Below the pieces are notes generated by a model. It saw only the letters and a program-made list of their open reading frames with translations. It ran no database searches and was not told the DNA's origin. From the NCBI GenBank assembly GCA_900757465.1, contig CAAENY010000061.1, positions 1-6,436 of the forward strand: a stretch of DNA of 6,436 nucleotides, written 5' to 3'. Positions 5,909-6,436 of the stretch are shown piece after piece (the first letter of the stretch is position 1; each line of letters begins with the position of its first letter). The stretch is from an uncultured Collinsella sp. Lineage in GTDB: Bacteria; Actinomycetota; Coriobacteriia; Coriobacteriales; Coriobacteriaceae. The position numbers and the translations under genes were made by a program.

Positions 5909-6436
5909 TTAACGTACGATGGTGGTGTCGGAAGTTAACGGAGCCTTGCCCAGCACCAGGATGTTCTCGGGCGTGCCGCGAAGCTCGGTGTTGGTGGGAA
6001 CCACGTTGTTCTTGTCCAGAATGGCATTCTCGACGCGGGCGCCGCTCTTGATGATGCAGCTCTGGTTGATGATCGAGTTGGTCACCGAAGCGCCTTCCTC
6101 GACCACGACGCCGCGCGACAGGATCGAGTTACGCACGGTGCCCTTGATGATGCAGCCGGCCGAGATGATCGAGTTGCACGCGTGGCTGCCGGTCGCATAG
6201 CGCGAAGGCGGCACGTCGTGAGCCTTGGTCAGAATCGGGCGCTCGGGATCGAAGAGCTGGTCGGCCACGGTCTGGTCGAGCAGGTCCATGCTGCGGCGAT
6301 ACAGCGACTTCTCGCTAAACACGCCCACGACCTCGCCCTTGTACTCGTAGCTGCACACGTCGATGTTGCCAAAGTCGCCCTGGAGTGCCTCGAGCAGGTC
6401 CAGATAGTCGGCTGCCTGGTAGTGGTCGATGATCTC
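5909..6436 (-). CDS. glgD: Glucose-1-phosphate adenylyltransferase subunit GlgD, C-terminal 175 residues (5' end cut by window)
   Basis: The frame is open from the window edge to TAA at 5909-5911. An internal GTG at 6358 is not the start, because similar sequence continues upstream of it. The first 55 or so visible residues close the nucleotidyltransferase domain (SLYRRSMDLLD, then RPILTKAHDVPPSRY). The rest is a left-handed beta-helix of hexapeptide-type repeats (NSIISAGCIIKGTVRNSIL and following). Family knowledge: GlgC makes ADP-glucose from glucose-1-phosphate and ATP, and GlgD is its paralogous, often regulatory or poorly catalytic partner. I call GlgD rather than GlgC because the GlgC block YW-D-GT before the MDLL segment is absent (GEVVGVFSEKSL instead), and because of the GTPENILVLGK ending. 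glgA follows in the same direction. A glgC gene is expected upstream, outside the window. Confidence 0.8.
   Translation of the reverse strand, partial: EIIDHYQAADYLDLLEALQGDFGNIDVCSYEYKGEVVGVFSEKSLYRRSMDLLDQTVADQLFDPERPILTKAHDVPPSRYATGSHACNSIISAGCIIKGTVRNSILSRGVVVEEGASVTNSIINQSCIIKSGARVENAILDKNNVVPTNTELRGTPENILVLGKAPLTSDTTIVR

Noticed and set aside
5909..6358. A complete 149-residue gene starting at GTG 6358
   Set aside because: The same frame stays open to the window edge, and the residues before the GTG continue the nucleotidyltransferase domain. It is the tail of a longer glgD.

Overview
The window reads as a GC-rich, high-G+C Gram-positive type chromosome. The gene content (GlgD, GlgA and a GH13-GH77 fusion) and protein style suggest a gut actinobacterium of the Coriobacteriia, most like Collinsella. 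This assignment is inference from family resemblance, with no 16S or marker gene in view. All three genes lie on the minus strand and concern storage alpha-glucan (glycogen) metabolism. In transcription order they run right to left.

Right edge (5909-6436): the C-terminal 175 residues of a GlgD-type ADP-glucose pyrophosphorylase subunit, cut by the window. A 90-bp gap follows, holding a perfect 12-bp hairpin and a consensus -35-like TTGACA. Then comes glgA (3488-5818), an ADP-glucose-dependent glycogen synthase (GT5). It carries an unusual extra C-terminal tail of about 285 residues that looks like a histone H1 or HU tail: acidic at first, then strongly basic, with no aromatic residue, Gly, Leu, Cys, Asn or Gln. 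A strong hairpin terminator lies 30 bp after its stop.

Middle (3059-3487): a 429-bp AT-rich intergenic stretch with no gene I can support. It holds the glgA terminator, a 132-bp interrupted inverted repeat, a repeated CATC-GTTTAC motif and a candidate promoter for the next gene.

Left (1-3058): one continuous reading frame of 1019 codons that leaves the window without a stop. It encodes a GH13 neopullulanase-like alpha-glucan hydrolase fused, almost without linker, to a GH77 4-alpha-glucanotransferase (MalQ type). The catalytic residues of both halves are present.

Functionally, GlgD (with a GlgC outside the window) would supply ADP-glucose, GlgA would polymerise it, and the GH13-GH77 protein would trim or debranch glucan and rearrange the released malto-oligosaccharides. 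The most unusual items are the H1-like tail on glycogen synthase and the two-enzyme fusion.
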